Positions 26,318 through 37,997 of a stretch of DNA of 64,000 nucleotides are shown piece by piece (position 1 is the first letter of the stretch; each line of letters begins with the position of its first letter). The stretch spans positions 124,001-188,000 of the forward strand of contig JAETRQ010000001.1 of assembly GCA_021770095.1 (NCBI GenBank), written 5' to 3'. Origin of the DNA: Eubacteriaceae bacterium. GTDB lineage: Bacteria; Bacillota; Clostridia; Oscillospirales; Acutalibacteraceae. The position numbers and the translations under genes are program-made. The notes below the pieces were generated by a model that was given only the letters and a program-made list of their open reading frames with translations, was not told the DNA's origin and made no database searches.

Positions 26318-27538
26318 TTAATACTGTTCATCAAGGAGAGTGATACCATCAATTCTGAGATCAAAATAAGGTGCAGAACGCTTAACTGATTCCTGGAAAT
26401 AACCGTCAGCGATAACTTCTGTATCCTTTTCATATGCAGCGTCAGTATCTACATCAGCCATATATGAATCAAGAGTTTTGCCCTCAACTGTGAATGTTGA
26501 TGTGTCAAATACATGAAGAGTACCGGCCTTCATTTCAGCAATAGCCTTATCAATTGCATCCTGAGTACCTGCTGCAGCTGCTGTTTCATTTACTTCTGTA
26601 AGAACAACGGATTCTGTATCAAGAGTACCTGTCCAGTCTTTGTCAATTGCCTTACCTTCAGCAGTAGCTTTGATTGCATATTCAAAGTAAGGAGCCCAGT
26701 TGATTCTTGAAGATACGATGAATGTGTTCGGGCAAGCTGTAACAGTACTGCCGTTGTATGATACATTCGGAACATTTGCTGTTTCACAAGCAGTCGGAGC
26801 ACCCATTGAGTCAGCATGCTGGCTGATAAGAACACAACCGTCAGAAATCAATTTGGTTGCTGCTTCTTTTTCAGCAGTTTCATCATACCAAGAACCTGTA
26901 AATGTAACTTCCATTGTTACACTTGGACAAACTGAACGTGCACCAAGGAAGAATGAGGTGTAACCTGAAATAACTTCAGCATATGTAAATGCACCAACAT
27001 AACCCATCTTTGCCTGGTCAGCTGTGATTGTTTTTGCTTCAATCATTTCATTCAGTTTCATACCTGCTGCAATACCTGCAAGGTAACGGCCTTCATAAAT
27101 TGAAGCAAATGCGTTATGGAAATTGTTGAGATTTTCAGTATGAGCCTTAGTACCTGTTGCGTGGCAGAACTGAACTTCAGGATAAAGTTTTGCTGCTTCA
27201 ATCATATAATCTTCATGACCGAAACTGTCAGCAAAAACGAATGTACATCCCTGATCAACAAGGTCCTTTGCAGCATCAAGACATTCCTGTCCTTCCGGAA
27301 TGTTTGTCTTTTTGAACACATTCTCTTCAGGAATGCCAAGAGCTTTACATGCTTCGTCAGCAGCAGTGATAAAGTTCTTGTCATAAGTAGAGTTCTCATC
27401 GTGCAAGAAAATAAATCCTACTTTGATGTCTGTGCTTGCAGCGTCATCCTTTTTCTCTTCAGTTGAACAGCCTGCAAAACAAGCAGCAACAACCAAAAGT
27501 GCAAGAACAACCGCAAGGATTTTCTTCATAAGTTTCAT
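26318..27538 (-). CDS. BMP family ABC transporter substrate-binding lipoprotein
   Basis: Extracellular lipid-anchored binding protein of the Bmp/Med/PnrA family, which binds purine nucleosides where studied. A lipoprotein signal (MKLMKKILAVVLALLVVAAC) ends in a lipobox with Cys20 or Cys24 as lipidation site. The mature part has KVGFIFLHDENSTYDKNF, then a stretch of tryptophan and aspartate residues typical of the ligand cleft, in 406 residues overall. GGAGG lies 8 nt before the first ATG. It lies between xpt and the ATPase gene in one transcript. Confidence 0.93.
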   Translation of the reverse strand: MKLMKKILAVVLALLVVAACFAGCSTEEKKDDAASTDIKVGFIFLHDENSTYDKNFITAADEACKALGIPEENVFKKTNIPEGQECLDAAKDLVDQGCTFVFADSFGHEDYMIEAAKLYPEVQFCHATGTKAHTENLNNFHNAFASIYEGRYLAGIAAGMKLNEMIEAKTITADQAKMGYVGAFTYAEVISGYTSFFLGARSVCPSVTMEVTFTGSWYDETAEKEAATKLISDGCVLISQHADSMGAPTACETANVPNVSYNGSTVTACPNTFIVSSRINWAPYFEYAIKATAEGKAIDKDWTGTLDTESVVLTEVNETAAAAGTQDAIDKAIAEMKAGTLHVFDTSTFTVEGKTLDSYMADVDTDAAYEKDTEVIADGYFQESVKRSAPYFDLRIDGITLLDEQY

Positions 27539-27598
27539 TTTTACTTCCTCCGTAAAAAAATTCTTTATTATAAGGCTAAAGCCGAATAACCGTATTTA

Positions 27599-28177
27599 TT
27601 AATCTCTGAAATAGACCTGACCTGTTGTGTGGTCCATACTGTCAACAATAGCAAGCGATTGCACATTGACACCCAGCTCTCTGAGTTTATCTCCGCCATG
27701 CTGAAATCCTTTTTCAATAACAACACCGCAGCCGACAACCGATGCGCCGCTATCATTCACCAAAGAAATCAAACCATTAAGCGCATTACCGATTGCAAGG
27801 AAATCATCAACAATAAGAACTCTGTCCCCTTCATTGAGGAAACGTTTTGACACGATAATATCATAAGTAGTGCCGTGTGTGAAAGACTCAACTTTTGACG
27901 TATACACATCACCGGCAATATTTTTTGTCTTTGTTTTTTTTGCAAAAACAAGCGGACACTCAAATTCCTGAGCAACAAGAGCCCCGATAGCAATACCTGA
28001 TGATTCGATAGTTAAAATCTTATTTATTCCGTCATCCTTAAAAAGGCGATGAAATTCCTTACCAACCATACGCATAAAAGGAATGTCGATACGATGATTC
28101 AGGAAACCGTCCACCTTCAAAATATTACCTTCGTAGACTTCACCCTCGTCCAAAATTTTCTGTTTCAGCAAATCCAT
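27599..28177 (-). CDS. xpt: Xanthine phosphoribosyltransferase
   Basis: Purine salvage enzyme that makes XMP from xanthine and PRPP. The 192-residue length fits. The PRPP-binding loop RVLIVDDFLAIGNAL is clear, and the N-terminal MDLLKQKILDEGEVYEGNILKVD matches Xpt. Its place at the head of a nucleoside transporter operon supports a salvage role. The leader (about 150 nt) contains possible promoters such as TTGCAA-17-TAAGAT. I could not find the conserved core of a purine riboswitch, which often precedes xpt in Firmicutes. Confidence 0.94.
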   Translation of the reverse strand: MDLLKQKILDEGEVYEGNILKVDGFLNHRIDIPFMRMVGKEFHRLFKDDGINKILTIESSGIAIGALVAQEFECPLVFAKKTKTKNIAGDVYTSKVESFTHGTTYDIIVSKRFLNEGDRVLIVDDFLAIGNALNGLISLVNDSGASVVGCGVVIEKGFQHGGDKLRELGVNVQSLAIVDSMDHTTGQVYFRD

Positions 28178-28320
28178 AAAAATATACCACCATTTTAACT
28201 TATACTTATCTTATTCCTTATCAGCAAATTTTGCAATAAATATTGAAATATTGACATCAAATTTTAATATTTGTATTCACAATCATATCTTGGTATTCCA
28301 TATTTCATAACAAATTGTTA

Positions 28321-28349
28321 TAGACAGTATTTTAACAATATGATAGAAT
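28321..28349 (+). promoter_or_regulatory. Promoter candidate for the small membrane protein/DUF523 genes
   Basis: -35 TAGACA (28321-28326) and -10 TAGAAT (28344-28349) are 17 bp apart, 16 nt before the ATG at 28366. Confidence 0.6.
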
Positions 28350-28365
28350 AAGAACGGTGGTAAAT

Positions 28366-28548
28366 ATGAACAACAAAAAGAATGCAGTTATAGTGACTTT
28401 ATTTATAGCTGCAGTATTTATTATCATTGCAATTCTCGGTATTGCAGAGCATATTCCGTTTATCGGAAAAATATTTGCATTTATCATTGCAATATTGCTG
28501 ACTGCATTTATTGTACTGTTTTTTGTAATAATAGAAAGGAGAAAATAA
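28366..28548 (+). CDS. Small hydrophobic membrane protein of unknown function
   Basis: A 60-residue protein of two predicted membrane helices (about 7-28 and 33-55) joined by a short loop, with a basic tail ERRK. No family was recognised. GGTGG lies 5 nt before the ATG. Its stop overlaps the next start as TAATG, so it is probably translated together with the DUF523 gene. Confidence 0.65.
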   Translation: MNNKKNAVIVTLFIAAVFIIIAILGIAEHIPFIGKIFAFIIAILLTAFIVLFFVIIERRK

Positions 28549-28982
28549 TGAACATACTTGTCAGTGCCTGTCTGTTGGGAGAAAACTGTAAATACAGCGG
28601 AGGCAACAATGAAAATGAAAAGGTAATTGCTTTGGGTACAGAACACAAACTGATACCAATCTGCCCCGAGTGTTTTGCAGGACTGCCGATACCAAGAGTT
28701 CCGAGTGAAATCAGAGACGGAAAGGTATTTTCAAAAGATGGTATTGACCTGACGGAAGAATTCATCGACGGTGCTGAAAAATCCCTGTATGTTGCAGAAG
28801 AAAGCGGATGCAGAATTGCTGTATTGAAAGAACGCAGTCCGTCATGCGGATTTGGCAAAATATATGACGGTACATTCAGCGGTAATATTATCAACGGAAA
28901 CGGAATCACTGCACAACTGCTGTATAACAACGGAATTATCATTTACGGTGAAAGTCAAGTTGACCAAATAGAAGATATATAA
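28548..28982 (+). CDS. DUF523 family protein
   Basis: A 144-residue cytoplasmic protein of the DUF523 family, whose function is not established. Conserved cysteine motifs are present: SACLLGENCKYSGG at the N-terminus, PICPECFAGLPIPR near residue 40 and KERSPSCGFGKIYDG near residue 98. This pattern suggests metal or cofactor binding. It overlaps the small membrane protein gene by one base and is followed 16 nt later by an acetyltransferase gene. Confidence 0.88.
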   Translation: MNILVSACLLGENCKYSGGNNENEKVIALGTEHKLIPICPECFAGLPIPRVPSEIRDGKVFSKDGIDLTEEFIDGAEKSLYVAEESGCRIAVLKERSPSCGFGKIYDGTFSGNIINGNGITAQLLYNNGIIIYGESQVDQIEDI

Positions 28983-28998
28983 GTTAAGGAGACCGATT

Positions 28999-29622
28999 AT
29001 GGATTTAGAAAGCAAAGACAGTGTACTGCATAACGGGGATCTTTATTATCCTACTGATGATAAAATATTTAATATTCAACTGCAACATATGGAAAAGTTG
29101 TATGACTATAACAATACACGCCCAACAGAACTTGAAAAAAAGCAGTCATTATTAAAAGAAATGTTCGCCGAAATCGGAGAGGATTGTTATATTGAAACAC
29201 CATTTCGTGCAAATTGGGGCGGTAAATTTGTGCACCTTGGAGACAAAGTGTATGCCAATCATAATCTGACTTTGGTAGATGATACGCATATTTATATAGG
29301 CAGTCACACATTGATAGGTCCTAATGTAATAATTGCAACGGCAGGACACCCTGTTCTTCCACAACTGAGAGAGAAAGAATACCAGTTCAATATGCCTGTG
29401 CATATCGGTAAAAACTGTTGGATTGGTGCCGGTGCAATCATTCTTCCCGGCATAAACGTCGGTGATAATTCCGTTATCGGTGCAGGGAGTGTGGTAACCA
29501 AAGATATACCGGATAATGTTGTAGCAGTCGGAAATCCCTGCAAAGTGCTCAGAAAAATCAGTGACAGGGACAAAGAATACTATTATAAGGAAAGAAAAAT
29601 AAATATTAATTTATTGAAATAA
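28999..29622 (+). CDS. Maltose/galactoside O-acetyltransferase-like hexapeptide enzyme
   Basis: Acetyl-CoA-dependent sugar O-acetyltransferase of the LacA/Maa family, 207 residues. An N-terminal helical segment with the Maa signature (LYDYNNTRP) is followed by a left-handed beta-helix of hexapeptide repeats. The catalytic His lies in IATAGHPV near residue 117, and the C-terminal coil includes IGAGSVVTKDIP and AVGNPCKVLR. The natural substrate is uncertain. It is followed by a terminator and closes the three-gene plus-strand unit. Confidence 0.92.
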   Translation: MDLESKDSVLHNGDLYYPTDDKIFNIQLQHMEKLYDYNNTRPTELEKKQSLLKEMFAEIGEDCYIETPFRANWGGKFVHLGDKVYANHNLTLVDDTHIYIGSHTLIGPNVIIATAGHPVLPQLREKEYQFNMPVHIGKNCWIGAGAIILPGINVGDNSVIGAGSVVTKDIPDNVVAVGNPCKVLRKISDRDKEYYYKERKININLLK

Positions 29623-29638
29623 TAATCATATATATCAA

Positions 29639-29672
29639 AAAATCAGCGGAAAAATCCGCTGATTTTCTTTTT
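29639..29672 (+). terminator. Terminator after the sugar O-acetyltransferase gene
   Basis: A 12-bp stem (AAAATCAGCGGA paired with TCCGCTGATTTT) with a 4-nt loop is followed by CTTTTTT. Confidence 0.9.
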
Positions 29673-29777
29673 TATCTTAGAATGTATCACAATACTGTTA
29701 TCAATAATCCATATTGCTTGACATTGAAAGAATAAAAGTATACGTTAAAAATGAAAATAATAATGGGAGGAAAATTT

Positions 29778-30755
29778 ATGATTAGCAAAACTAAATTTTT
29801 AATGGATGATGATACTATCAAAAAAATGTTCAGAAAAGCAGGAATTGATAAAATAAAAACGATTTCTCCGCTTGGTGCAGGTGAATTCAATGCGGTATAT
29901 GAGGTATGTGCTGACAAAAACTATGTACTCAAAATTGCGCCTCATCCAAAAACACCTGTGCTGACTTATGAAAAAGATATGCTGAGAGCAGAAATATATT
30001 GGTATGAAATAATGAAAAAGAATACGGATATAAAAACACCTGAAATATACTACAAAGATTTTTCAAGAGAAATTATTCCGGCAGACTGGTTTATCATGGA
30101 AAAACTCAGCGGGAAACAAGTGGATAAAACGGATATTGATAAAAATATTGTGACCGAAAAAAATGCAAAAATGATTGCACAAATTCATAACATACACAAT
30201 GATAAATTCGGTTATATTCAAAATGAACTCCACGAAACTTGGTATGACGCGCTTTGCAGCATAATCCAAAATCTGCTTGATGACTGCAAAAGAGTCGGTA
30301 GAAAATCAAAAAACGGAGAAAAACTTTTAGCCTTCGCACAAAAATACCGTGATATTTTAGTCAAAGTTCCCTGCTGTATGATTAACTATGACTTATGGGC
30401 TCCAAACATCATATGTTCAACAAATGACAAAAACGCAGTTGAATTTGCATGGATTGATCCTGAAAGAAGTTTTTGGGGTGACAGGATATTTGACTTTTTA
30501 TGTTTTGAAAATCCAATCGGATTAATCGACGCTAAAAGAAAATCAATTGAATTCTATAATACAGTTGCATATTCTGAAATTAAAATCAACAGAGAAATGG
30601 AAATCAGATTTGCATTTGCTCTCGGTCTGCTTGCACTGATACAGGAAACAGAAAAATATTACAGATATACACCAAAGAATTTTGGCTGGTGGAGAAATAT
30701 TGCATGTCATAAAACATATTACTTTCAGGCTTTCAGGGTATTAAAAAATGGATAA
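29778..30755 (+). CDS. Aminoglycoside phosphotransferase/choline-kinase-like protein
   Basis: A 325-residue protein with the APH-type kinase fold. The nucleotide-binding loop is SPLGAGEFNAVYEV near residue 31, the ATP lysine lies in YVLKIAP, and the catalytic loop is INYDLWAPNII near residue 205. There the usual HGD is replaced by NYD, leaving Asp and the downstream Asn. The metal Asp lies in FAWIDPERSFWGDR. The substrate is unknown, and resistance should not be assumed. GGGAGG is 7 nt before the ATG. The stop overlaps the MATE gene by 8 bp. Confidence 0.85.
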   Translation: MISKTKFLMDDDTIKKMFRKAGIDKIKTISPLGAGEFNAVYEVCADKNYVLKIAPHPKTPVLTYEKDMLRAEIYWYEIMKKNTDIKTPEIYYKDFSREIIPADWFIMEKLSGKQVDKTDIDKNIVTEKNAKMIAQIHNIHNDKFGYIQNELHETWYDALCSIIQNLLDDCKRVGRKSKNGEKLLAFAQKYRDILVKVPCCMINYDLWAPNIICSTNDKNAVEFAWIDPERSFWGDRIFDFLCFENPIGLIDAKRKSIEFYNTVAYSEIKINREMEIRFAFALGLLALIQETEKYYRYTPKNFGWWRNIACHKTYYFQAFRVLKNG

Positions 30756-32070
30756 TAAAGCATCAAAAATTGAAGAAATGCAATATGCCAATTTACCGAA
30801 ACTGATTGCAAAATATTCGGTATTCACTTTCTGTGCATTATTTTTCAATGAGTTATATAATATTGTTGACACTTTATTTGTGAGCCATGGAATCGGTGAT
30901 AACGCTATGGGCGGAGTGTCAATCATATTCCCTTTCGTAATGATACAAGGAGCTGTTTCGCAAACCATAGGCTCAGGAGCAGCGTCCATAGTATCCAGAC
31001 TTCTTGGAAGAAAAGAATATGAAAAAGCAGGAAATGTAACTGTAAATGCCATGTTTATTTTTTATGTAACTGCAATCGTTATAACTGTAATCGGACTGAT
31101 ATTCATAAATCCGTTATTAAAAATATTCGGAGCGACAGATGACATAATGCCATACGCTAAAGAATACTTTACCATTATGCTTATCGGTAATGTATTTTCA
31201 ACAGGATTTTCGTCACTAATCCGAGCGGAAGGCAAAATGATTTACAGTCTTTTGATATGGCTGATACCGACAGCAATTAATATTGCACTTGATGCAGTAT
31301 TCATATATGGAATGCATATGGGTGTCAAAGGAGCTGCATTTGCTACGGTAATCAGTTATTTTTCAAGTTTCGTTATGAGTGTAATATTCTTCACAAAAAT
31401 CAGCGTGCAAAAATTCAGATGCATCAAAATCGAATTAAAAACAATACTGGATATAATTACCATAGGCGTACCAATGCTGTTACAATTGGGCGGCATATCC
31501 ATTATTTTTGTATTCGTTAACAAAGCGCTTGCAACAGCAGGCGGAACAACATCAGTTAATACATTTGCCTATGTAAGCAAAATCATAACATTTGCAATTG
31601 TACCGTTCAACGCAGTTGCATCTGCATCTTCACCGATTATCAGTTACAATTACGGTACAAAGAATCGGCAACGTGTTAATCAATGCATTCATTACAGTAT
31701 CATATTCTGTGAAATATACAGTATAATTGCATGGATAGTTGTTTTTCTTGTTCCTGAAATATTTATAAAAATATTTACTGCTGACAATGAAATCATATCA
31801 ATTGGTGCCGATGCGCTGAAAATAATTGCACCTGCATTGCTGTTTGCTCCGATTGTATTCATCATCGGCACATATTTTCAGGCAGCAGGTAAAAAAGCAA
31901 CTGCATTGTTCACAAACAGTTTGGTTATTATCTTTTCAATAATATTGATACCGATTTTTTCAATCTTAATGAATGTAAGCGGAATATACGCCGCACTGAC
32001 TGTATCATTTATCCTTTCCGGTATAATTGCATTGATAATAAAAATACAAAAACAAAATCAGAAATGTTAA
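30748..32070 (+). CDS. MATE family efflux transporter
   Basis: A 440-residue membrane protein with about twelve hydrophobic segments in two related halves, coupled to Na+ or H+ to export cationic compounds. The N-terminal half has NELYNIVDTLFVSHGIGDNA and GSGAASIVSRLLGR, both typical of MATE proteins of the DinF/MepA branch; the second half contains NTFAYVSKI and APIVFIIGTYFQAAGKK. It starts inside the end of the phosphotransferase-like gene (ATGGATAA), so the two are translationally coupled. The exported compound is unknown. Confidence 0.93.
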   Translation: MDNKASKIEEMQYANLPKLIAKYSVFTFCALFFNELYNIVDTLFVSHGIGDNAMGGVSIIFPFVMIQGAVSQTIGSGAASIVSRLLGRKEYEKAGNVTVNAMFIFYVTAIVITVIGLIFINPLLKIFGATDDIMPYAKEYFTIMLIGNVFSTGFSSLIRAEGKMIYSLLIWLIPTAINIALDAVFIYGMHMGVKGAAFATVISYFSSFVMSVIFFTKISVQKFRCIKIELKTILDIITIGVPMLLQLGGISIIFVFVNKALATAGGTTSVNTFAYVSKIITFAIVPFNAVASASSPIISYNYGTKNRQRVNQCIHYSIIFCEIYSIIAWIVVFLVPEIFIKIFTADNEIISIGADALKIIAPALLFAPIVFIIGTYFQAAGKKATALFTNSLVIIFSIILIPIFSILMNVSGIYAALTVSFILSGIIALIIKIQKQNQKC

Positions 32071-32127
32071 ATTTATGATACAAAAATGAAACAAACAAAG
32101 GCTGTTTTTTTCATAAATCTAATAACT

Positions 32128-32174
32128 TTAACCTGCATTTAACATTTGTACAAAAACTTAACGCATACTTTACT
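32128..32174 (+). promoter_or_regulatory. Candidate Pho box upstream of the Na/Pi transporter gene
   Basis: Four TTAACA-like words stand in two pairs, each at 11-bp pitch: TTAACC (32128-32133) and TTAACA (32139-32144), then TTAACG (32158-32163) and TTTACT (32169-32174). A weaker TGTACA at 32147-32152 is also 11 bp before the third. This is the layout of PhoP boxes in Gram-positive bacteria (TT-A/T-ACA direct repeats about 5 bp apart). A TAAAAT box near 32206 may be the -10. The downstream gene imports phosphate, which makes phosphate-starvation control likely, though inferred. Confidence 0.6.
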
Positions 32175-32229
32175 GCTGACATATTCAGATTTAATTTTAT
32201 ATGGGTAAAATAAATCTGAGGTGAAAGGA

Positions 32230-33222
32230 ATGAGTATATATCATGTAATCCAATTGATTGGCGGACTTGCACTGTTTTTGTATGGAATGAATTATATGGA
32301 GAAATCGCTGAAAAAATTAAGCGGCGGCAAACTTGAAACCATACTGGAAAAAATGACCAACAACAGATTTAAAGGTTTGATTTTAGGTGCAGGTGTAACG
32401 GCTGTTATACAAAGTTCATCCGCAGTTACGGTTATGGCGGTCGGATTTGTTAATTCCAATATCATGTCACTGCACCAAGTTACAGGCATAATTATGGGTG
32501 CGAATATCGGTACAACAATTACAAGCTGGCTCTTGTCACTGACAGGAATTGAAAGTTCGGATATTTTAGTTAATCTTTTAAAGCCATCATCATTCACACC
32601 GATACTCGCCATAATCGGTGCTATGATGCAAATCTATTCAAAAACCGAAAAAAACAAAAGTATCAGTTCCATTCTGCTTGGATTTTCAGTACTTATTTTC
32701 GGAATGGACACAATGAGCGGTGCTGTTGCTCCATTAAAAAATATACCTGAATTCACGCAAATACTGACGATGTTTTCAAATCCGATTTTAGGTATACTGG
32801 CAGGTGCATTAATCACAGCTGTTATTCAGAGTTCATCCGCATCAGTAGGAATTCTGCAGGCATTATCCGTCACAGGATCAATATCCGTTTCAGCTGCTTT
32901 CCCGATTATTCTCGGACAGAATATAGGCACTTGTGCAACTGCATTAATATCTTCAATCGGAACAAGCAAAAATGCCAAAAGAACGGCAATCGTACATTTG
33001 ATGTTCAATACTGTGGGTGCCATAGCGGCATTAATTGTTTTTTACGGTATTAACACAATATTCAAATTGCCGTTTTTAAATGAAAGTGTTAATGCAGTAT
33101 CCATAGCAATTATTCATTCTGTTTTCAATATATTTGCTACCGTAATCTTATTCCCATTCGGCAGTGCATTGGAAAAACTCGCATACCGACTCATCCCGCT
33201 CAGCAAGGAAGAAAAAGCTTAA
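32230..33222 (+). CDS. Na+/phosphate cotransporter family protein (NptA-like)
   Basis: A membrane protein of 330 residues with two inverted Na/Pi-cotransporter repeats. Each holds the substrate motif QSSSA: VIQSSSAVTVMAVGF near residue 57 and VIQSSSASVGILQALS near residue 199. GANIGTTITSW and GQNIGTCATALI are the matching loops. It lacks the C-terminal PhoU-like domain present in many bacterial members, so it is the short form. GAGG is 8 nt before the ATG; a GTG 9 nt upstream is less likely. A candidate Pho box precedes the gene. Confidence 0.9.
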   Translation: MSIYHVIQLIGGLALFLYGMNYMEKSLKKLSGGKLETILEKMTNNRFKGLILGAGVTAVIQSSSAVTVMAVGFVNSNIMSLHQVTGIIMGANIGTTITSWLLSLTGIESSDILVNLLKPSSFTPILAIIGAMMQIYSKTEKNKSISSILLGFSVLIFGMDTMSGAVAPLKNIPEFTQILTMFSNPILGILAGALITAVIQSSSASVGILQALSVTGSISVSAAFPIILGQNIGTCATALISSIGTSKNAKRTAIVHLMFNTVGAIAALIVFYGINTIFKLPFLNESVNAVSIAIIHSVFNIFATVILFPFGSALEKLAYRLIPLSKEEKA

Positions 33223-33236
33223 ACAATAAAACAAAT

Positions 33237-33280
33237 AAAAACAAGGCTTGTTATATAAAGTATAACAAGCCTTGTTTTTA
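33237..33280. terminator. Bidirectional terminator between the Na/Pi gene and atpC
   Basis: A 16-bp perfect stem (AACAAGGCTTGTTATA and its complement, 33239-33254 and 33261-33276) with A-rich and T-rich flanks. It serves the converging Na/Pi and atp transcripts. Confidence 0.9.
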
Positions 33281-33691
33281 TATATTATGTTTATTCTTTA
33301 ATTTAAGTCTTTCCATTGCACGGGCAAGATTTGCTTTTGAATGATAATATTCCAGTCGTGAATGCTCCTGACGCAATTCCTCTTCTGCCCTGATTTTAGC
33401 CTCCTGTGCACGGCGGGCGTCAATCTCCTCAGGGAGTTCGGCAGAGACACAGACAAGAGTGGCTGTATTATCAAGGAATTCTAAAAAACCATTTCCGACA
33501 AAAGCATAAATCTCTTTACCGTTCGCATCCGTTATTTTCATTTCACCTTCGTCAATCGGCAAAACACAATTTTCATGATTGGCAAGAAAACCTTTATATC
33601 CCATATCAACATGCGGAATTACGAGTGACTGTGCATCACCATCAAAAAAAACTTTGTTTGATGCAATGATTTTTAATTGAAAAGTATTCAT
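33278..33691 (-). CDS. atpC: ATP synthase epsilon subunit
   Basis: Central-stalk subunit of F1 that couples rotation and can inhibit ATP hydrolysis. The 137 residues include the N-terminal beta-sandwich (VFFDGDAQSLVIPHVDMGYKGFLANHENCV) and the C-terminal two-helix part (EIDARRAQEAKIRAEEELRQ). It is the last gene of the atp operon, 8 nt after atpD, and ends at a bidirectional terminator. Confidence 0.96.
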   Translation of the reverse strand: MNTFQLKIIASNKVFFDGDAQSLVIPHVDMGYKGFLANHENCVLPIDEGEMKITDANGKEIYAFVGNGFLEFLDNTATLVCVSAELPEEIDARRAQEAKIRAEEELRQEHSRLEYYHSKANLARAMERLKLKNKHNI

Positions 33692-33699
33692 CCGTTCAC

Positions 33700-35978
<2,279 letters not shown>

Positions 35979-35986
<8 letters not shown>

Positions 35987-37997
35987 TATTTACCTTCTTA
36001 AATTCATTTACTGCTTGTAAAATCTGTTCTTTGATTTCGTCATCAAGAACCTTTTCGTTATCAATAGCAGATATAATCTGAGGATAATTCGTATTGATAT
36101 ATTCAAGCATCTGCATCTGAAATACTTTTATCTCTTCAATAGGAATATCAACAAAACATCTGCTTGTTGCCGCAACAAGAGTCACTACCATATCTGCAAG
36201 TGACAATGGATTGCCAAGCGGCTGTTTGAGCAGCTCCATCAAACCTTTACCATAAACAAGTCCTGCCTTTGTTTCTTCATCCAAATCTGAAGAAAACTGG
36301 GTAAACACTTCCATCTCTCGGTATTGAGCCAAATCAATACGGAGCGAACCGGCGGCTTTCTTCATAGCCTTTGTTTGTGCTGCACCGCCAACACGGGATA
36401 CAGACAAACCAACATTAACAGCAGGACGCATACCACTGAAAAACAAATCACTCTCAAGAAAAATCTGACCGTCAGTGATTGAAATTACATTGGTAGGAAT
36501 ATAAGCAGATACATCACCTGCTTGTGTTTCAATAATAGGCAAAGCGGTAATTGAACCTCCGCCCAAATCATCATTGAGTTTGCTTGACCTTTCCAGAAGC
36601 CTTGAATGGAGATAGAAAACATCACCGGGATAAGCCTCACGGCCAGGACTTCTTTCAAGCAGAAGTGACAATGCACGATATGCAACAGCATGCTTGCTCA
36701 AATCGTCATAAACAATAAGACAATCTTTTCCCTGATACATAAAGTACTCTGCAAGAGCAGTTGCCGAATATGGTGAAATATATTGGAGAGATGCAGGATC
36801 TGACGCGGTTGCCGCAACAACTATCGTATAGTCCATTGCACCTGCTTTTTTTAATGTATTTACAAGTTTGGCTATGCTTGATGCTTTCTGTCCGATTGCA
36901 TTATAAACACAGATAACGCCTTTGCCCTTTTGATTGATAATGGTATCCAGAGCAATTGAGGTTTTACCTGTTTGTCTGTCACCTATAATCAGTTCTCTCT
37001 GTCCTCTGCCAATCGGGAACATGGAATCTATGGAAAGAATGCCTGTTGCCATCGGGGTATCGACACTTTTTCTGTCAACTATTGACGGTGCATTATTTTC
37101 AATAGGGCGATAATCAGCCGCACTGATTTCACCATTGCCGTCAATCGGCTCACCGAGAGCATTGACAATTCTGCCTATAAATTCTTCGCCGACAGGGATA
37201 CCTGCTTTTTTATGTGTACGCTTCACTTTTGTGCCCTGGTGGATACCGACATCACTGCCGAATAAAATAACACCTACCTGATGTTTTTTTATATCCTGCA
37301 CCATTCCCTTAACGCCGTTTTCAAACACAACAATCTCACCGTACATTGCATGGTCAAGTCCATGGATTGTTGCAATGCTGTCACCGACTCTGACAACAGT
37401 ACCGATTTCCTCACCATTGGATTTTATCTCAAAATCCTGAATATCCTGTCTGAGTACGGCAATAACAGATTCATAATCAACACTGCTTTCACGTGCAGAT
37501 GAGATAACACGATTTTTGATAGACTCCAGTTTGCCTTTTAAACTGAAATCATATTCTTTATCCCCTACGGTAATAATAAATCCACCGATAAGTTTATCAT
37601 CGTGAACAATTTCAATTTTGGCATCAACCGCATTCTCTTCTTTGCAGATAAATTGTTTTATCCCCTCAAGCTGCTGAGCATCAGGAGGTGTTATACAATG
37701 AAGTGTTGCAGTGGCAGTATTATTCCTTTTATCCAGTTCTGCGATAAAAGATTGAATAATCTCGTCCAAATCAGCAATTCTGCAATCCGATGCCAAACTG
37801 CATATAAACGGCTTCACAGAAGGTGCAAAAAGTTCATCAATAACATTATTCTTTTCATTCAAAGATACATTAGGGTTATCAAGAACAACAGCAAGCTCTT
37901 TACTGCTTCGGATTATTCTTAATGCATCTTCAAGACTTGACACACTGATTTGTGATGAAAGCAGGGTATCAAGATATTTATCCATATTTTGAATCAT
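35979..37997 (-). CDS. Fused ATP synthase delta-alpha subunit
   Basis: One uninterrupted 672-residue frame joins two subunits that are normally separate. Residues 1 to about 165 are the delta/OSCP subunit (LIGGFIITVGDKEYDFSL, then KGKLESIKNRV, its usual C-terminus). From about residue 174 the alpha subunit begins at its usual N-terminal helix (VIAVLRQDIQDFEIKS), with Walker A GDRQTGKTS at 339-347 and the alpha signature later. The normal delta stop and alpha start are absent: no in-frame ATG, GTG or TTG occurs from residue 110 to Met218. The gene overlaps atpF as ATGA and atpG by 8 bp. No separate atpH or atpA exists in the operon. Confidence 0.93.

Noticed and set aside
28178-28356. Purine riboswitch upstream of xpt
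   Set aside because: The minus-strand leader lacks the conserved core and paired loops I would expect; only A/T-rich sequence with possible promoters is seen.
29778-30755. Calling the APH-like gene an antibiotic-resistance gene
   Set aside because: The fold is shared by many metabolic kinases and the catalytic HGD is NYD; the neighbouring MATE gene is suggestive but not enough.
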